Shown: positions 8,272 to 16,165 of the stretch, in pieces | Position numbering within the stretch: the first letter of the stretch is position 1 | Layout: each line of letters opens with the position of its first letter | Notes under the pieces: generated by a model | Told to the model about the DNA's origin: nothing | The model's database searches: none | Seen by the model: the letters and a program-made list of their open reading frames with translations, nothing else | Translations under genes and position numbers: made by a program | Origin: an uncultured Mycoplasmatota bacterium | GTDB lineage: Bacteria > Bacillota_I > Bacilli_A > RF39 > UBA660 | Reading direction: 5' to 3' | Length of the DNA stretch: 33,673 nt | NCBI GenBank assembly: GCA_900548725.1 | Contig: URLV01000011.1 | Coordinates: forward strand, 1 to 33,673

Positions 8272-10026
8272 ATGTTTGGAAAAATATTAAATATTACAGA
8301 TTCAACTGTAGAAATAGAAATAAATAAAAATGCGGAAGTTATACCTAATTTAATGAACTTACATGTTGTATTTATAGATGGTGATACAAAATTATTAGGG
8401 GAAGTAAGAACTGTATTAGAAAATACTATACATGTTGATTTAAAAGGACAATTTATAGGAGAAAAATTTATTGCAGGTACTATAAAGAAACCTTCATTGA
8501 CTAGTACATTAAGATTAATTAATGATGAAGAATTAAATATAATATTAGGTTCTGATAATGTTAATAATATATATATTGGTAAGAGTCCAATATATCCTAA
8601 TAAAAATATATATGCTAATATAAATGACTTATTTTCAAATCATTTATCTATATTTGGAAATTCAGGTAGCGGTAAAAGTTGTAGTGTTTCTAGAATAATA
8701 CAAAATGTATTTTTAAATAAGAATTTCTTGAGTTATAATGCTAATTTATTTTTCTTTGATGCTTATGGAGAATATAAAAATGCTTTTAAAGATTTATCTA
8801 ATATTAATCCTAACTATCAGTATAAATTTTTGACTACAAATCCAGTAGACGCAACTGATGGTAGGTTAGTTATTCCTGTTTACTTATTAAGTGTAGATGA
8901 TATTGCATTACTTTTAGAAGCAGATAACCATGCACAAATAACTATAATAGAAAGAATGTATAAGTTAGTTAGAATATTTGCTAGAAATGATGATAATTCT
9001 AAAAAGTTAAAAAATCATTTAATTGCAAAAGCAATAATGAATGTATTATTTTCAAATAAATCATCTACTGCTAAAAAATCTGATATATTTAGTATAGTAA
9101 CTAGTTGTAGTACTGAAGAATTTAATTTAAAAGCTGAATTACAAGGTATAGGATATACTAGAGTATTTAGTGAATGTTTCGGAATTGATAGAAATGGTGA
9201 ATTTGGAGAATCGGTATTATTAAATGAATACTTAAATAAATATATTGATGATAATTTGGAAAGTACTATAACAATACCTAAAGAATCATTCTTTACATTA
9301 AATGATTTAGTTAATGCATTAAACTTTACTTTAATTGGAGAAGGATTTCAAGAAAATAAAACAATTCAAGATGGAGCAATTATATTAAAAGTTAGATTAA
9401 ATTCATTAACTAATAGTAGTAATAGTGCATTCTTTAATGCTACAGAATATACTAATTTAGAAACATATATATCTAATTTAATAATGAATAATAATAAACG
9501 TAGTCAAATAATAAATGTTAACTTAGAAGGTGTAGATGATAACTTAGCAAAAGTAATAGTTAAAATATTATCTAAAATGTTATTTGATTTTGCTAAATCA
9601 AGAACTGATAGAGCGAGTATACCATTTCACTTATTTATAGAAGAAGCACATAGATATGTTGTAAAAGATAATGATGTATTCCTACTTGGATATAATATAT
9701 TTGAACGTATTGCAAAAGAAGGAAGAAAATATGGTGTTATGTTAGACTTAGTTAGTCAAAGACCAGTTGAAATAAGTGATACAGTTGTATCTCAAATGTC
9801 TAATTTCTTAATACTTAAAATGACACATCCAAAAGATTTAGAATATATAGAAAAAATGTTACCAAATATAAGTGGTGATGTAATAGATAAATTAAATTCA
9901 TTACAAGCTGGTACATTAGTAGCATTTGGTAATGCATTTAAAATACCATTACTAATAAAAATGGATATGCCAGATCCAACACCATATTCATCAAATTGCG
10001 ATATTGTTAATCGTTGGAGAGGATAA
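8272..10026 (+). CDS. HerA-like DNA-translocating ATPase
   Basis: 584 residues. The N-terminal region (1-75) looks like the beta-barrel HAS domain. Walker A is GNSGSGKS (129-136) and Walker B is HLFIEEAHRYV (about 454-464), followed by the EGRKYGVMLDLVSQRP block typical of HerA/FtsK-type ring ATPases (DUF87). In archaea and some bacteria HerA works with the nuclease NurA at DNA ends; bacterial HerA-like proteins also serve in anti-phage systems with nuclease or Sir2 partners. No nuclease partner is adjacent: pdp lies upstream and a permease downstream. TAAGGAGT precedes the ATG. Confidence 0.85.
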   Translation: MFGKILNITDSTVEIEINKNAEVIPNLMNLHVVFIDGDTKLLGEVRTVLENTIHVDLKGQFIGEKFIAGTIKKPSLTSTLRLINDEELNIILGSDNVNNIYIGKSPIYPNKNIYANINDLFSNHLSIFGNSGSGKSCSVSRIIQNVFLNKNFLSYNANLFFFDAYGEYKNAFKDLSNINPNYQYKFLTTNPVDATDGRLVIPVYLLSVDDIALLLEADNHAQITIIERMYKLVRIFARNDDNSKKLKNHLIAKAIMNVLFSNKSSTAKKSDIFSIVTSCSTEEFNLKAELQGIGYTRVFSECFGIDRNGEFGESVLLNEYLNKYIDDNLESTITIPKESFFTLNDLVNALNFTLIGEGFQENKTIQDGAIILKVRLNSLTNSSNSAFFNATEYTNLETYISNLIMNNNKRSQIINVNLEGVDDNLAKVIVKILSKMLFDFAKSRTDRASIPFHLFIEEAHRYVVKDNDVFLLGYNIFERIAKEGRKYGVMLDLVSQRPVEISDTVVSQMSNFLILKMTHPKDLEYIEKMLPNISGDVIDKLNSLQAGTLVAFGNAFKIPLLIKMDMPDPTPYSSNCDIVNRWRG

Positions 10027-10053
10027 AAGAGTTATCATATTTTAACTCTTTTT
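10026..10053 (+). terminator. Terminator after the HerA-like gene
   Basis: AAAGAGTTA pairs with TAACTCTTT across an 8-base loop, ending in a T-run. Confidence 0.75.
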
Positions 10054-10099
10054 CTATTATAATCTTAATGGTATAATATTTTTTAGGAGTTGATTTTTA

Positions 10100-11212
10100 A
10101 TGAATAAAAAAAGTGATATAAATAAAATTATAACATTAGTATGTATTTTAGTTTTATCATATCTTTTAATATCTAATTTTAAATTTGTTAGCATAGTATT
10201 TAGTAAATTAGTTAATGCTTTATTACCTTTTATATTAGGTATAGTACTTGCTTTTGTTTTAAATATATTTATGGTTAAGATAGAAAAACTTATTAATAAA
10301 ATATTTAAAAATAAAATTAATAAAAAGAGTTCTCGATTTATATCTATTACTATTACTATATTATTATTTATATTAACTATAACTTTTATATTATTAGAAT
10401 TAGTACCAGAGCTAGTAAATAATATAGAAAGTTTAATAAAAAATATACCTATTATGTTTAAAAGTATAGAGAATTATTTATTAGATATGTTAAAAAATTA
10501 TCCTGATGTACAAAAGAAAATAATTGATGTATTTAATGATAATACTAATATAAATGATATATTAGTTAAAATACTTAATTATTTAGTTAATGGTAGTATT
10601 AGTTTTATTACTAGTTTTATAAGTAGTTTAGTTACTTTATTTACAGCATTAGTTTTTTCTTGTTATATGTTAAGTCAGAAAGAATATTTAATATATGGTT
10701 TAAAAAAAGTATTAAATGCTTATTTTAGTAAAAGTAAATCAGATAAGATATTAGGTATATGTACGTTAAGTAATAATACTTTTTCTAAGTTTGTTTCAGG
10801 GCAATGTTTAGAAGCTTTGATATTAGGTGTTATATTTTTTGTTGTATTAAGTATATTTAGATTTCCATATGCTTTATTAATATCTTTACTTACATCTATA
10901 ACTGCTTTAATACCTATTTTTGGTGCTTTAATAGCAATGGTTATTGGTGCAATATTGATTGCAACTGTTAGTCCTAGTGAATCATTATTATTTATTTTAA
11001 TATTTATTGTTATACAACAAATAGAGGGTAATTTAATATATCCAAAAGTAGTTGGTAAAAGTGTTGGTTTAAGTCCTATATGGACACTACTTGCTATTAC
11101 TGTTGGAGGAAGTTTGTTTGGCATACCCGGAATGTTAGTTGGATTACCATTTGCAAGTATATTCTATGCTATCTTTGTTAAAGATGTAAATAATAGAATA
11201 AAGACAAAATAG
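10100..11212 (+). CDS. AI-2E family transporter
   Basis: 370 residues with a basic N-terminus, about seven or eight hydrophobic helices and the family C-terminal block: GNLIYPKVVGKSVGLSP, ending GGSLFGIPGMLVGLPFASI. These are the hallmark sequences of the AI-2E/UPF0118 permeases. The founding member exports autoinducer-2, but many paralogues are Na+/H+ antiporters or have no known substrate, so substrate is open. TTTTAGGAGT precedes the ATG. Terminators on both sides make it a single-gene unit. Confidence 0.9.
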   Translation: MNKKSDINKIITLVCILVLSYLLISNFKFVSIVFSKLVNALLPFILGIVLAFVLNIFMVKIEKLINKIFKNKINKKSSRFISITITILLFILTITFILLELVPELVNNIESLIKNIPIMFKSIENYLLDMLKNYPDVQKKIIDVFNDNTNINDILVKILNYLVNGSISFITSFISSLVTLFTALVFSCYMLSQKEYLIYGLKKVLNAYFSKSKSDKILGICTLSNNTFSKFVSGQCLEALILGVIFFVVLSIFRFPYALLISLLTSITALIPIFGALIAMVIGAILIATVSPSESLLFILIFIVIQQIEGNLIYPKVVGKSVGLSPIWTLLAITVGGSLFGIPGMLVGLPFASIFYAIFVKDVNNRIKTK

Positions 11213-11240
11213 TATTATGATAAGCATAATATTATTTTTA
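11211..11240 (+). terminator. Terminator after the AI-2E family gene
   Basis: GTATTATG pairs with CATAATAT around ATAAG, followed by ATTTTTATTTT. Confidence 0.6.
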
Positions 11241-11268
11241 TTTTATATACTTTTACTAGAGGTGAATT

Positions 11269-12393
11269 ATGAAGAAATTTGTAGTATTTATGTTGTGTTT
11301 TTTTGCAATGACAATAAATGTTTTTGCAACTAATGCTAAAGGAAGTATATTAATGGAATATTCTACAGGAGAAATTTTAATGGAAGAAAATTCATTTGAA
11401 CATATGTATCCTGCTAGTATGACTAAAATGATGACACTTTTATTGATAATGGAAAGTATTGATAATGGAAAAATAAAATTAACTGACAAAGTTACTATTA
11501 GTGAAAATGCATCTAATATGGGTGGAAGTCAAGTATATTTAAATATTGGTGAAGTAATGAGCGTAGATGATTTAATTAAAAGTATATGTATTGCAAGCGC
11601 TAATGATTCGGCAGTAGCTTTAGCTGAATTTATTGCTGGTAGTGAAGAAAAGTTTGTTAAATTGATGAATAATAAAGTAAAAGAATTAGGACTTACTAAT
11701 ACAAATTTTGAAAACGTACATGGACTTCATAGTGAAAATCATTATAGTTGTCCTAATGATATGGCTGTAATTGCAAGAGAACTTTTAAAACATCAAAAAA
11801 TATTAGATTATTCTAGTATATATGAAGAATACTTAAAAAAGAATGATGGAACTAGTGTATGGATGGTTAATACAAATAAACTTATAAGATATTATAAAGG
11901 ACTGGATGGTTTAAAAACTGGATTTACTGATAATGCTGGTTATTGTTTAACCGCAACAGCTAAAAGAAATAATATGAGATTAATAAGTGTAGTTATGGGA
12001 GAAGAAACTAGTGAGATAAGAAGTAAAGATACAGTAGAACTTTTAGATTATGGATACAATAATTATAAATTAAAAACTATATTTAAAAATAATATAAAAT
12101 TAGGTAAAGTTAAAGTAAATAATGGTAAAAAAGATTATGTAGATTTAAAACTTTTAAATGATGTTGTTGATTTAGTAGACGTTAATGAAGAAGGTAAGTA
12201 TGACCATAAATTAAAGATAAATAAAATTAAAGCACCGGTATATGTAGGAGATAAAGTTGGAGTATTGGAATTATATAAAGATGGTAAAAAAATAAATGGT
12301 TTTGATATAACTGTTAAAGAAAGCATAGAGAAAGCTAATATATGGGATTTATATAAAAAGAATTTTAAATATATTGTTAGTGGTAATGTGTAA
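11269..12393 (+). CDS. dacF: D-alanyl-D-alanine carboxypeptidase (DacF/PBP5 type)
   Basis: 374 residues with a Sec signal peptide (hydrophobic 4-18, cleavage near VFA at 18-20). The three penicillin-binding motifs are SMTK (50-53), SAN (110-112) and KTG (216-218), in the S11 peptidase order. A C-terminal beta domain follows from about 270. The enzyme trims the terminal D-Ala from peptidoglycan pentapeptides outside the membrane. Unlike many PBP5 proteins, no obvious C-terminal amphipathic anchor is seen (it ends YKKNFKYIVSGNV). AGAGGTG precedes the ATG. In sporulators dacF lies upstream of sigma-factor genes, which fits the sigma remnant downstream. A broken second copy of its 3' half lies at 17114-17479. 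Confidence 0.93.
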   Translation: MKKFVVFMLCFFAMTINVFATNAKGSILMEYSTGEILMEENSFEHMYPASMTKMMTLLLIMESIDNGKIKLTDKVTISENASNMGGSQVYLNIGEVMSVDDLIKSICIASANDSAVALAEFIAGSEEKFVKLMNNKVKELGLTNTNFENVHGLHSENHYSCPNDMAVIARELLKHQKILDYSSIYEEYLKKNDGTSVWMVNTNKLIRYYKGLDGLKTGFTDNAGYCLTATAKRNNMRLISVVMGEETSEIRSKDTVELLDYGYNNYKLKTIFKNNIKLGKVKVNNGKKDYVDLKLLNDVVDLVDVNEEGKYDHKLKINKIKAPVYVGDKVGVLELYKDGKKINGFDITVKESIEKANIWDLYKKNFKYIVSGNV

Positions 12394-12397
12394 AATG

Positions 12398-12420
12398 CTT
12401 AGATTATGTCTAAGTTTTTT
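12398..12420 (+). terminator. dacF terminator
   Basis: CTTAGA, loop TTATG, TCTAAG, T6. The same hairpin is repeated after the dacF fragment (17483-17505). Confidence 0.8.
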
Positions 12421-12525
12421 CTTTGAATATAAAAGTGAATTTAAAATAAATAGAAATAATAAGAAAATTTTTATAATCTTTTAAAATGTTAAGTTTATAA
12501 CATACGCAAAAAAATGTATTCATAA

Positions 12526-12822
12526 AATGAAGAACTCTTAAATTTACAAATAAAAGATGATTTATACTTGCTTGATATTATTCCATTAAAAGAAGAAAAG
12601 ATCCTTGATATGTTAATAAAAAAAGAAATGAAAAAAGAATTAGAAGATTCATTAAATAATTTAAGTATTGATGATAACTTTATTATATGTAGTTTATATG
12701 GTATTAAAACTAAAAGAATAACTCAAAAAAATTTAGTGAAGATATTTAATTGTACTCAGAATTGTATTGCTAAAAAACATAATAAAATATTAAATCTAAT
12801 TAAGGAATACTTAGAAGATTAA
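12526..12822 (+). pseudogene. Sigma-70-family factor, region 4 remnant
   Basis: An open frame of 98 codons that begins right after a stop (TAA at 12523) and has no credible start or ribosome-binding site; a TTG at 12568 is possible. Its pattern is that of the C-terminus of sporulation-type sigma factors (SigE/SigG/SigK). An acidic helix (DLYLLDIIPLKEEK) leads to LEDSLNNLSIDDNFII and LYGIKTKRITQKNLVKIF, then an H-T-H recognition segment (CTQNCIAKKHNKIL) and the usual KEYL end. Regions 2 and 3 are missing, so it is a 3' fragment. A second, more damaged copy lies at 17541-17650. Confidence 0.6.
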
Positions 12823-12859
12823 TTCTTGGTATTTTTTGTTAAAAAAAGAGAACAAAATA

Positions 12860-12868
12860 TGGTATAAT
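12860..12868 (+). promoter_or_regulatory. Extended -10 promoter of the repair island
   Basis: TGGTATAAT is an extended -10. A TTGTTA (12836) is 21 bp away, too far for a normal -35. It gives a 5' leader of about 75 nt before the Nudix gene. Confidence 0.5.
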
Positions 12869-12949
12869 ATACTTGTAGTTTGCTGTGTTGGTACCACATT
12901 TTTAATAAAACTATTACGTAAGAAAACAAATAATAAAGGAGGAAATCAT

Positions 12950-13501
12950 ATGGATGAAAAAATTGATGTTTTAAATGAGTTAGGTGAATTTACAGAAAAG
13001 GTTGCTACATTGCAAGAATGTCATAGTCAAGGATATTGGCATAGAGCAGTTTATGCTTTTATAATTGATCAAAATTTTAATGTCTTACTTCAAAAAAGAA
13101 GTAAGGATAAAAAATTATGGCCGGGAAAATGGGATGTAACTGTTGGTGGTCATGTAAGAACCGGGGAGTTTGGTAGACAAGCTGTTATTAGAGAATGCAA
13201 GGAAGAATTGGGAATTGAAATCACTGATGACGATATTAAATATATAGTCGGTACAACATCAGTTTATAATAAAAACGGCTATATAAATAATCATTATGAT
13301 GAATGTTACTTAATATTAAAACACATTGATACTAAATCCTTGAAATTACAAAAAGATGAAGTTGAAGATGTGAAATTTTTTACTTGTGAAGATTTAATTA
13401 ATAGAATTAATAATAACTACGATGAATTAACAGAAAAAGAAGTTTCATGGCATATATTTAAAAGAATTTTGGATAGTAATATTATTGATTTGCTTAATTA
13501 A
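12950..13501 (+). CDS. Nudix hydrolase
   Basis: 183 residues from the ATG at 12950, chosen because AAAGGAGG lies 7 bp upstream; the longer frame from 12836 would start inside the promoter. The complete Nudix box runs from G67 to I89 (GHVRTGE, then seven residues, then RECKEELGI), preceded by LWPGKWDVTVGG. The closest look is to IPP isomerase/YfcD-like Nudix proteins (QKRSKDKKLWPGKWD), which act on a range of nucleoside diphosphate compounds. Substrate is unknown. It is the first gene of the island operon, 14 bp before the AlkA-like gene. Base use is a little richer in G+C than in the flanks. Confidence 0.88.
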   Translation: MDEKIDVLNELGEFTEKVATLQECHSQGYWHRAVYAFIIDQNFNVLLQKRSKDKKLWPGKWDVTVGGHVRTGEFGRQAVIRECKEELGIEITDDDIKYIVGTTSVYNKNGYINNHYDECYLILKHIDTKSLKLQKDEVEDVKFFTCEDLINRINNNYDELTEKEVSWHIFKRILDSNIIDLLN

Positions 13502-13515
13502 CGTGAGAAGTTTTT

Positions 13516-14166
13516 ATGAAAACAGTTAAATATACTTTAAATAATGATAAAGTTAGATATTTAATGTCAACTGATAATCAATTAAATATGTTGATAAAAT
13601 ATATCAAAAATACTGAGCTAGTTATAGAATCAGATGGTTTCAGTTGCTTGATTAAATACATTATTGGGCAACAAATAAGTGATAAGGCGCGTGAAACAAT
13701 TTGGACTAGATTTAAAACAACATATAAAAATATTACACCAAAAAAAATATTGTCTGTGAGTAATAGTGAAATTAAATCATTAGGGTTATCAGAAAGAAAA
13801 ATTAAGTGCATAAAAAGTTTGGCATTTGAAATAGTTAATGGAAATATTGATTTTAAAAGTTATTTATGTCAGTCAAATGAATATATAATTAAAGATTTAA
13901 CGAAAATTAAAGGAATTGGAAAATGGACCGCTGAAATGTATCTGATTTTCTCACTTGGTAGAGAAAATGTTTTATCTAAAACTGATGGAACAATAAAAAG
14001 AACAGTTAAATGGCTATACAATATAAATGAGATTCCAGATGATAAATTAATTCAAAAAAATTTTGAAAAATGGGAAGGTTATGAAACTATTGTATCAACT
14101 TATTTATGGAAAGCAATTGAATTAAATTTGACACATACAAATTTTAATGATTTATTCAAAAAATGA
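13516..14166 (+). CDS. DNA-3-methyladenine glycosylase (AlkA-like, HhH-GPD)
   Basis: 216 residues. KYIIGQQISDKA (47-58) is the conserved opening of the HhH-GPD fold. The helix-hairpin-helix is LTKIKGIGKWTAEMYLIF (128-145), followed by the expected catalytic Asp in SKTDGTIKR (D157). Enzymes of this family remove alkylated purines or pyrimidines from DNA and leave an abasic site. The N-terminal TBP-like domain of E. coli AlkA is absent, as in the shorter bacterial forms. The ribosome-binding site is GTGAGAAG. It lies in an operon between the Nudix and RibD-like/methyltransferase genes. Confidence 0.88.
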   Translation: MKTVKYTLNNDKVRYLMSTDNQLNMLIKYIKNTELVIESDGFSCLIKYIIGQQISDKARETIWTRFKTTYKNITPKKILSVSNSEIKSLGLSERKIKCIKSLAFEIVNGNIDFKSYLCQSNEYIIKDLTKIKGIGKWTAEMYLIFSLGRENVLSKTDGTIKRTVKWLYNINEIPDDKLIQKNFEKWEGYETIVSTYLWKAIELNLTHTNFNDLFKK

Positions 14167-14174
14167 GGTTAAAT

Positions 14175-15404
14175 ATGGAAAGCACTATTTTGAAATTTAT
14201 GAAAAAATCTATTGAAATAGCTCAAAAAAATGAAAATATTTTTGTAGGCGTATTGGCAATTTCCTCAAATAATAAAATTATATGTTCAAATGAAAAACAG
14301 GATACAAATGATTGGGTTAAATATATTTTACATGAATTAGAACTTTTGAAGGTAAACAACTTAGATTCATTGTATTTAACAATTAACACGTATACAAATA
14401 ATGAGTTTGGTTTAAATACAGTTTTAAATTATATTAAAATTAATAAAATATTCATCGGATTACCAGATCCTAAATTGAAAATGTACTTAGCTGATGATCC
14501 TATTCTTCATTTCAATAACGTTCAATTTTATCCAGATGATTTGCAAAAAGCGATAATTTCTCAAAATGCTTCCTTGTTTATAGAAAGCCATCAAAATATC
14601 AAAAACAATAATTATTATTCGCAAAAAAGAATCAGTGAATTAGTAAAGAACAATTTGTGTGAATTGGGTTATTATATAACTGAAATTGATATAAGCAATA
14701 ATAAATCAGTCTCTAAATTATCACAGTTTCTAACTGATAACTATCATTTATCTTTTGATAAATCAAAATGTATTGTCGAGAAGTGTTTGTCAGATGCTTT
14801 CAATAATAAATATTCATCATATGATTATAAAAATGACGCTCGATATTTAAATTCTATGTGGAGTAGCACATTTAATTCTATATGTAATAAAATAGGACTT
14901 AATTTAAGAGATGACAATATTATAAACGTAGGTGTTGGTTCTGGAAATGAAGCGGCAAAAATATTTAGTACTTGCAAAAGAATAACATTTGTGGATATTG
15001 CACTTGACGGTTTAAAAAAAATAAAAAAATTTATGCCACAGTCCGCAATCATTTTATCATCTGCCGAGAATTTATCAACAGTGGAAGATAATACATTTGA
15101 AGCATATATATCTTTAAGGACATACAACTCATCATTTTTTAATATTTCAAATGCTTTGAAAGAAGCCGAAAGAGTTTTAAAAAATAATTCATATATTTTA
15201 ATATCAATTGCCAATGGTTTTATTGATTCTAACTTTGAAATAATTCCTGGTTTAATTATTCCTAATACTGAGTTTGTTAATATTTATAGAGGATTAGATA
15301 CAATAAGAAAACTTGCAGATGAGTTATTGCTATTAGGATTCATTGATATAAAATATCTGCCAATTACTGAAGAAATTTATTTGTTTGCCAAACTTAAAAA
15401 ATAA
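14175..15404 (+). CDS. RibD-like (zinc-less) deaminase domain fused to a SAM methyltransferase
   Basis: 409 residues from ATG 14175, preferred over ATG 14163 because GAGG precedes it at the right distance. Residues 1-110 follow the pattern of the RibD/cytidine-deaminase fold: a first helix, FVGVLAISSNNKIICSNE, LHELELL (52-58), SLYLTINTYT and the typical IFIGLPDPKLKMY (92-104). The two Cys ligands that normally follow the EPC motif are missing, so this half is probably catalytically dead. Residues 220-409 are a class I methyltransferase with INVGVGSGNEA (250-260), VDIALDGL (273-280) and a post-motif region LKEAERVLKNNSYILIS. The linker (110-220) is unassigned. Methyl acceptor unknown. Confidence 0.7.
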   Translation: MESTILKFMKKSIEIAQKNENIFVGVLAISSNNKIICSNEKQDTNDWVKYILHELELLKVNNLDSLYLTINTYTNNEFGLNTVLNYIKINKIFIGLPDPKLKMYLADDPILHFNNVQFYPDDLQKAIISQNASLFIESHQNIKNNNYYSQKRISELVKNNLCELGYYITEIDISNNKSVSKLSQFLTDNYHLSFDKSKCIVEKCLSDAFNNKYSSYDYKNDARYLNSMWSSTFNSICNKIGLNLRDDNIINVGVGSGNEAAKIFSTCKRITFVDIALDGLKKIKKFMPQSAIILSSAENLSTVEDNTFEAYISLRTYNSSFFNISNALKEAERVLKNNSYILISIANGFIDSNFEIIPGLIIPNTEFVNIYRGLDTIRKLADELLLLGFIDIKYLPITEEIYLFAKLKK

Positions 15405-15421
15405 AAAAAGGAAGTGAAAAA

Positions 15422-16165
15422 ATGAAAAAAAAAGAATTTACCAGTAATATGATTCTTGATTTTGATAAATATTTATCAACTGTACAGATTGACTTACCAG
15501 AAAAGTATAATTTGATTAATCCATACAATAGTGAAGCAAAATATACCATAGAACAAATTACACAATCTTTTTATCATAAATTTTATGATGATAGCAAAAA
15601 ACGGAGAATAATATTGGGAAGTTCTCCTGCAAGGAGAGGAACTGCAATCACGGGCGTGCCATATGAAGATGCTGCACATTTGCAAAGTCAGACTGGAATA
15701 TATATCGAGAATTTTTATGTAAATAAATCTTCATCTAATTTTTTGTATGATGTGATAGATTTATACGGGGGACCTGAAAAATTTTATAATGATTTTTATA
15801 TGAACTTTATATGTCCGTTAGGAATTGTAAAAATTAATTCAAAAGGTAATGAAGTAAATTGCAATTATTATGAAAATAAACAACTCCAAAATTGCTTATA
15901 TGATTTAATTGTTACATCTTTAAAAAAACAAGTTGAATTTAATATAGACAGATCTGTATGCTATTGTATTGGTAGTGGTGAAAATTATGAATTTTTAAAA
16001 TTAATAAACGAAAAATTTAATTTTTTTGATAAAATAATTCCACTAGAACATCCACGATTTATAATGCAGTATAATTCTAAGAATAAAGATTATTATTTAA
16101 AAAAATATTTAACAGCTTTAACAGAAAACAGAAAGGAAGATGGAAATCATGAAAGGCAAAAATAA
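15422..16165 (+). CDS. Uracil-DNA glycosylase superfamily protein (SMUG2/DUF4918-like)
   Basis: 247 residues. The motif LGSSPARRGTAITGVPYED (65-83) matches the first active-site motif of SMUG2-type enzymes (N/S-PxRxGxxxTGxPF). PLEHPRFIMQY (207-217) matches the second (HPRxIMQY), with H210 as the expected DNA-intercalating-loop histidine. DUF4918 proteins are thought to excise uracil or damaged pyrimidines from DNA. GGAAGTG precedes the ATG at 15422. The end overlaps the next gene by 17 bp, a sign of translational coupling. It is the second glycosylase of the island. Confidence 0.75.
   Translation: MKKKEFTSNMILDFDKYLSTVQIDLPEKYNLINPYNSEAKYTIEQITQSFYHKFYDDSKKRRIILGSSPARRGTAITGVPYEDAAHLQSQTGIYIENFYVNKSSSNFLYDVIDLYGGPEKFYNDFYMNFICPLGIVKINSKGNEVNCNYYENKQLQNCLYDLIVTSLKKQVEFNIDRSVCYCIGSGENYEFLKLINEKFNFFDKIIPLEHPRFIMQYNSKNKDYYLKKYLTALTENRKEDGNHERQK

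Noticed and set aside
10720..11124. Reverse-strand frame of 134 codons inside the AI-2E family gene, and similar long shadows elsewhere
   Set aside because: They lie wholly inside genes with clear family motifs, have no ribosome-binding sites, and arise from low stop-codon density on the opposite strand.
12880..12906. T-box-like sequence (GGTACCACATTTTT)
   Set aside because: The T-box core AGGGTGGNACCGCG, a specifier stem and a terminator are absent.
12836..12949. N-terminal extension of the Nudix frame
   Set aside because: It contains the extended -10 TATAAT and ends at a perfect ribosome-binding site followed by ATG 12950.
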